Shown here one piece after another: positions 59,435-64,000 of a stretch of 64,000 nucleotides of DNA. The stretch is from Cryptomeria japonica (Eukaryota; Streptophyta; Pinopsida; Cupressales; Cupressaceae), in NCBI RefSeq assembly GCF_030272615.1, contig NC_081414.1:335809927-335873926 (forward strand), in the 5' to 3' direction. The notes under the pieces were generated by a model. That model was given only the letters and a program-made list of their open reading frames with translations, was not told where the DNA came from and did not search any database. Numbering within the stretch: the stretch's first letter is position 1; each line of letters begins with the position of its first letter. The position numbers and the translations under genes were made by a program.

Positions 59435-62400
59435 GTGAAATCGAAGCCTAAGAGCGATCCAATAGTGACACCTTGCATCCGGTTGAGATTGAAAAGGTAT
59501 TTATCCATTTACAAGCTATTTGTTCATACCCTATTTTTCAAATATGCATCATCTTCTGGAATTGCAACTCCACTTGTTTTTGAAATCACTGAGAGAGCTA
59601 GGCCCATGTTTAAGAAACACCCATTTAATTCAGTCAAAGGCGATTCAAACAAAGCATTTTCCTTTGTACCCTACAATGTATTGCATAATGAAGATGTTAG
59701 GGCATACATACATTGCGGTATTGAGGAATTGGGTAATGCAAATATGTTGTCTAACACCAAGCACATGATGGATGATTTTGGAAATCTGAAATCTAACTTC
59801 AAGGCATTGGAAGATAAGGGTTTCATTCAGTTCATTCATTTGCCAGTGTTTGATGAGCCCGAATGGGTAAGATATGTGTTCAACCAAATTCATGATGAGT
59901 TTGTATCACTGGATAATCCTCACAAGATCACAGAGCAGGCCATTCAAGAAGTCACCTATATGAATGTAACTGGTGAGGTCCTTGGACTAAGAAATGTCAA
60001 GAACACAACTATAATGGAGGTAACCAGATCCAAACATGATTACCTGTTAATGACCATTAGTGACACTGTTGAACATGATGTGAGATTTTCTTCGATGGTC
60101 ATAGGATAAAGTAGAACCAGTCCAACAGATAGAATTCTATATCTAGTAGTACCATTTATGTAGCTTATCATATACTTAAAGGATATAAGAGGTATGACTT
60201 GCGGGAAGTGCTTCTTAGTGAGTTGATGAGCAATTTAAAGAAAATAAAACAAGATAAGAAGCATGTGTTCAAATTTGGTTCTCTAATTATCTGTTTGGCA
60301 CTTTACTTTTTGAATGAGATACCTGGTATTGGAAAATTTCAATGGGCTTTTGATAAATTGGTAATAGTACATATCAAGGAAGGGATACAAGGTTTGGGTG
60401 ACACAGTTGCACAAAAAACTTCTTTGTGGGGATACTTCAAGTCATTTCAAGATAAGATGCAAAGAAGAGAGAGGATCCCAAAAGATATTGTTGAAAAGTA
60501 TGAAAACACTGTATGCTTCATGGTTGATAAGGATCAGTGCCATATGGAAGCAGTTGAGCCTAGGATAGTTTGGATCATGCCCATGGGGTATGATGTAGAT
60601 GCAAGTACACTTGATGCTTATGCTTAGTACCTTCCTAGTAAACTGATGGATGAAAAGGAGGAAAGATTTGACGCATTCAAAGAAAAAGGCTTGAACTTGC
60701 ATAAGCAATTTACTGAGCCCAGTAGAAAGAGGAAGGTTAGAAAGGAGATTGAACAACTTGCAAAGCAGATGGGAATAACTAAAGAATATGTACAAAGGGA
60801 AAGGGAACTAAACATATTTTGAAGGAGGAAGACATGGTGAAGCCTAAGACTAAACCGATATCTACTCCTCCCAAGAAAAAAAAGCCTAGACCAAGCTAGT
60901 TAGCACCTAACTCTGGTGTGTAGAAGCCTATCCCTTTGCCTAAACCTCAGAAATAATCAATCAGTGGAGTAGAGAAGAGGTAGAAGTAGAAGCCCCAAAG
61001 GGAATATGTTGTAGCCACTACAGAGGAGGAAACTAAATCTGATGAGACAATGTGCAAGGTAAAGAAGACTGCTACCTATGCTAGGGTAGTAAGAAATCCT
61101 CCATCCAATGTAGCTCAACCAACCAAGAAGCCTAAAACACAAAGTGAGCCATCCGATAAGGCTAGAGAAAGACAAAAAGCATAAATTAGAATTGGATGAG
61201 GCTCTGAAGTTAGGCAAACTAGAAGGTAATTATGCAGTTGTCCCTCCAAAGATAGTAAATGAAATAATTGATGAAGTGATAAAAGAAGGGAACTTGAAAA
61301 ATCTACCTGTATATTATGAAAATTCTGATGATAAAGATCAAAGGGTCATTGAGGAAGCTATTGTACAGTATATTAACATTTTTAGCAAAACATTAATAGA
61401 GTTGTAATCTATAATTCCAAAGGAATTATATAAAATTTTGGATGCCCGAAGACACACAACCAGTCTAGAGGATGAACGATTAAAAGAATATACCTTAGTA
61501 AACCCATGTCTTGTTGCATCAAAGGATGAAATAAAAAGAATTTTTGGACTTGCAAACGAATAGTTTTGGAGAAAACACAGAGTGAATAAAATAATGTTTG
61601 GAAAAGTTGATGAAATTATCAAGAAAACAAAAGGAATATTGAAGAAATTTTGAAGGAAAATCATTTTTTGATCAATCTAGAGAAGGATGATCCCCAACCG
61701 AAAGAGAAATCAAGCAAAGACACTTTAGTTCCAACAACTCAAGTTTAGATAGAGGCTCCTCATGAGTAGAAATATCAGACAACTGAGTAGGATGATCTGG
61801 TAGGAACTCATGAGCAAGTAGTTGCAAATGATGCCATTGATAACCAGATAGTTGGAGATTTCGATGAAGCTATGCAAGACCCTCTAGTCATGGAAGTTCA
61901 TCCTGAGCATACAACTGAGGAATTAGAAGATGCTAGAGTGGAGAAGGACATAGAAGAAGAGAAGGTTGTTGAGGCATCGATATCAATGGAAAGAGCCACT
62001 GTATCTGATAAGGGGAAGCAAATGGCTATAGATGATGATGATTTCTCTCATGGGCCAATTGACTTAAGCTCACTATCTCCCATCCAAGCACTTAAGTTGG
62101 CCACCCTTGCACAAGCTAAGGCAAGTGGGGACTTGCTCAAGTCCCACTTAGAAGACAAGGAGCTGATAACACTTGCTACTGGTGTTTTGGAGAAGATTTT
62201 ACCTACATTTAAGCAGGATACAACAGATACATCCTCCGGTAAGATTAGGAATATGCTACTAGAAGTTGATTCTCATTTTGTATCCTTGGAGAAAGAAGTA
62301 GATATTAATTTTTTTAATAAATTTAATGAAATGAGATTGCAATCCTTTTTGAAAGCGGTTGAGGATGATAGGGTAGTTTTAAAATCTGCGGTGAAGAGTT

Positions 62401-62808
62401 TTGAAATTTACATTAGACATTGACAAGAAGATTAAGGAATATGAAGGGAAGTTAGTTGTAATCTCATAGTCCTTTGCCCCTTATTCATTTTTTCCTAGCA
62501 GCCTTGAAGCTCAAATTATGGACCTATCAGATAAAATCAAGAGCTTGCATAAAGAAAGTGACCAGCTTATATGAAGAGTAGGTGACTTGAGGAGTCTTAT
62601 CACTCCCCTGTTAGGCACTTTTCTCGGCAACCAATAGGATGAAGTGAGTGCTCTGGGTAAGGTTGTACCCTTATATCTCAAAGACATAGAAATACATGCC
62701 CACATGTTCAATGCTTTGATAAATGTTTTCAATTGTTTTCTAAGAGGATGGAATGAATATTTGAAGTCCCTGAAGATAACTTATGCAAACATTTTCAAAT
62801 TTCTGTAA
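59435..62808 (+). pseudogene. Unknown ~1,090-codon ORF in place of pol (copy 2)
   Basis: This is the homologue of 6072-9382 and is not a recognised family. Open blocks are 59435-60109 (GIATPLVFEITERARP, FSFVPYNVLHNEDVRAYI, EVLGLRNVKNTTIMEV) and 60136-60627 (HVFKFGSLIICLALYFLNE, RERIPKDIVEKYE, CHMEAVEPR). A Lys/Pro-rich linker follows at 60840-61200. The helical blocks lie at 61144-61407, 61410-61660 (ELYKILDARRH) and 61872-62423 (DLSSLSPIQALKLATLAQAK), with the end near SLKITYANIFKFL and a stop at 62806-62808. The homologue of the first Met is changed (KYASS for KMASS). At least six stops or frameshifts make it inactive. No catalytic motif was seen. Confidence 0.75.
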
Positions 62809-63003
62809 GTCATTGTACATATCCTTGTATATAGATTTTGGTGGATTCCTATCTTTGGCATTGCTGTCAAAAGGGAAGAGAGAAGAGTAAAAAATGGTGC
62901 TAATTCTCAAGGGGAGCTTGTAGCCTCTTGGAGAGTTTGAAATTTTGTGGTTTTGCAATCTTGAGTGTACAGTTTATTTTTTAATAGTATTGCCATCAAT
63001 GCC

Positions 63004-63014
63004 AAAGGGGGAGA
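63004..63014 (+). other. Polypurine tract of copy 2
   Basis: The sequence aaagggggaga lies just before the 3' LTR. A second purine run, caaaagggaagagagaagag, lies upstream near 62868, matching the layout in the copia 3' UTR. Confidence 0.85.
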
Positions 63015-63015
63015 T

Positions 63016-64000
63016 TGTTGGAAAGAGACACTGTATCAATGAGGATTCATGCATGGAGACTGCTTAAGGGTTATCATTGATAGAAAATCAGTCAATAAAC
63101 CCTATTCGGTGTATATAGATTTGACTAACCGAAAGTCATATTGTTCATAAGGCATAAGTCTGTAAGGTGGAACACAGTAGTCGGTAGAGCATGCGATCAT
63201 TGTGCATATCTTGATATTGGTGATGTAATTTTAGTTGCAGTGATTAAGGTAGTTGATTCGAGGTTTGAGGTAGCTTATTTCATGATTCCAGTATCCAATG
63301 TTGATTCCTGAGCAAGATCAAAGGTCTAGTATCTGGTAATTCACTTAGAACAGATTTATCTTTGAGTTTGATGGTGCAATGCATGTTGTGGATATGTTGG
63401 CATGAATTCAATGATTGTTGGTGAGTTCTAGGAATTTTTGTTCACATTTATGAAACTTATAATCTTCATATTTTGGTCTGCATTTGGATTTGTGAATGGA
63501 TTGAGCTGACTTGGTGATACAGATTTCATGTTGTGTGTTATTCAATTTTTGGAAGCTGACTTGTTTAATGGTTCTTTTTGTTGGTGTAGATATATAGGAT
63601 CAATTTGGTTGAACATTTTGGTGGATGTTATGAGCGAAGGAAGTTTGTATGAGTGAATTTTCATAGTTTGGGGATTGTGATTGAATATTTTGGTGCTTCT
63701 GTGTATGACAGAGTAGGAAAACATAGCAGAAAGACAAATCAATTGCATTTTGGGATATGTAGATGCTATACTTTAGTTCATTCACTATTGTAATCAATTA
63801 TAATATCCTGTAAGGTAGTGAGCCTTCTTCTGAGTTGTAGCCCTTTTGTAATTAAGAATCAAGCTCTAGGCAGTGTGATTGAATGCAAGTGCATTCCCCT
63901 AATGTAATATTATCATACTTCTGGCCATAGTATAATAATATTGTGACCTTTCAAAATCCCATGATGGTTTTTACATTTTTGGGTTTCCACTTAAAAATAT
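63016..64000 (+). repeat. 3' LTR of copy 2 (partial, cut by window end)
   Basis: It starts tgttggaaagagacactg and aligns with 56697 onward. It contains the palindrome gaatgcaagtgcattc at 63881-63896. The last part is outside the window. Confidence 0.9.

Larger units (their letters stand above)
56697..64000 (+). mobile_element. Non-autonomous LTR retrotransposon, copy 2 (runs off the window)
   Basis: Same family and layout as 5487-11554: 5' LTR, tggtatcagagc primer site, coiled-coil/zinc-knuckle gag-like frame, GA microsatellite, long unknown ORF, polypurine tract, 3' LTR. The last 170 or so bases of the 3' LTR lie beyond the window. Left flank gttgg (56692-56696) is the expected target duplication; its partner is outside. 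No pol domain is present in any frame. Confidence 0.9.

Noticed and set aside
1-64000. tRNA, rRNA or organelle-derived genes
   Set aside because: No convincing cloverleaf, rRNA core or plastid gene sequence was noticed by eye; the tggtatcagagc sites are retrotransposon primer sites.

Overview
The window is repeat-dominated plant nuclear DNA. It is AT-rich and full of Ty1/copia LTR retrotransposons with a methionine-tRNA-type primer site (TGGTATCAGAGC), 5'-truncated plant LINEs, and nested, decayed and segmentally duplicated sequence. One intact intronless plant cytochrome P450 is present. The density and age range of the elements suggest a large-genome seed plant, most likely a conifer or other gymnosperm; this is inference, since no marker gene proves it. 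No bacterial, organellar, CRISPR, rRNA or tRNA feature was seen.

Layout. 1-1010: a dispersed AT-rich repeat, inverted relative to copies at 16.0-16.7, 26.5-27.2 and 46.5-46.85 kb. 1030-4940: a 5'-truncated LINE (+). 5487-11554: a complete non-autonomous LTR retrotransposon (-) with 5-bp target duplications, carrying a long ORF of unknown function where pol should be. 11881-32587: a tandem segmental duplication of about 10.3 kb. Each unit holds a P450 5'-end relic, a P450 gene (broken at 14.2-15.6 kb, intact at 24487-26061), exon-like fragments and a 1.8-kb retroposon with 19-bp target duplications. 33425-45000: a 5'-truncated LINE (-), split by a degenerate copia element (34436-41944, +). 45.1-45.4 kb: a probable DUF1639 gene relic. 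46.9-47.8 kb: a LINE ORF1 (DUF4283) relic. 49040-55048: a young copia element (-) whose LTRs are about 99% identical. 56697 to beyond 64000: a second copy of the non-autonomous element (+).

The only clearly functional host gene is the P450 at 24487-26061. It belongs to the CYP86 clan and looks CYP94-like, so it is probably a fatty-acid or jasmonate omega-hydroxylase. Its tandem sister has lost its TATA box and start codon, has a nonsense codon, a frameshift and a 40-bp deletion, and has a Gly-to-Ser change in the haem loop.

The least familiar system is the pair of non-autonomous LTR elements. They have no protease, integrase or reverse transcriptase. Both encode a coiled-coil, multi-CCHC gag-like protein and then a reading frame of about 1,100 codons (globular N-terminal region, lysine-rich linker, acidic/helical C-terminal region). 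They share LTR sequence, primer site and leader, 3' UTR and polypurine tract with the copia element at 34.4-41.9 kb, which suggests mobilisation in trans by that lineage.
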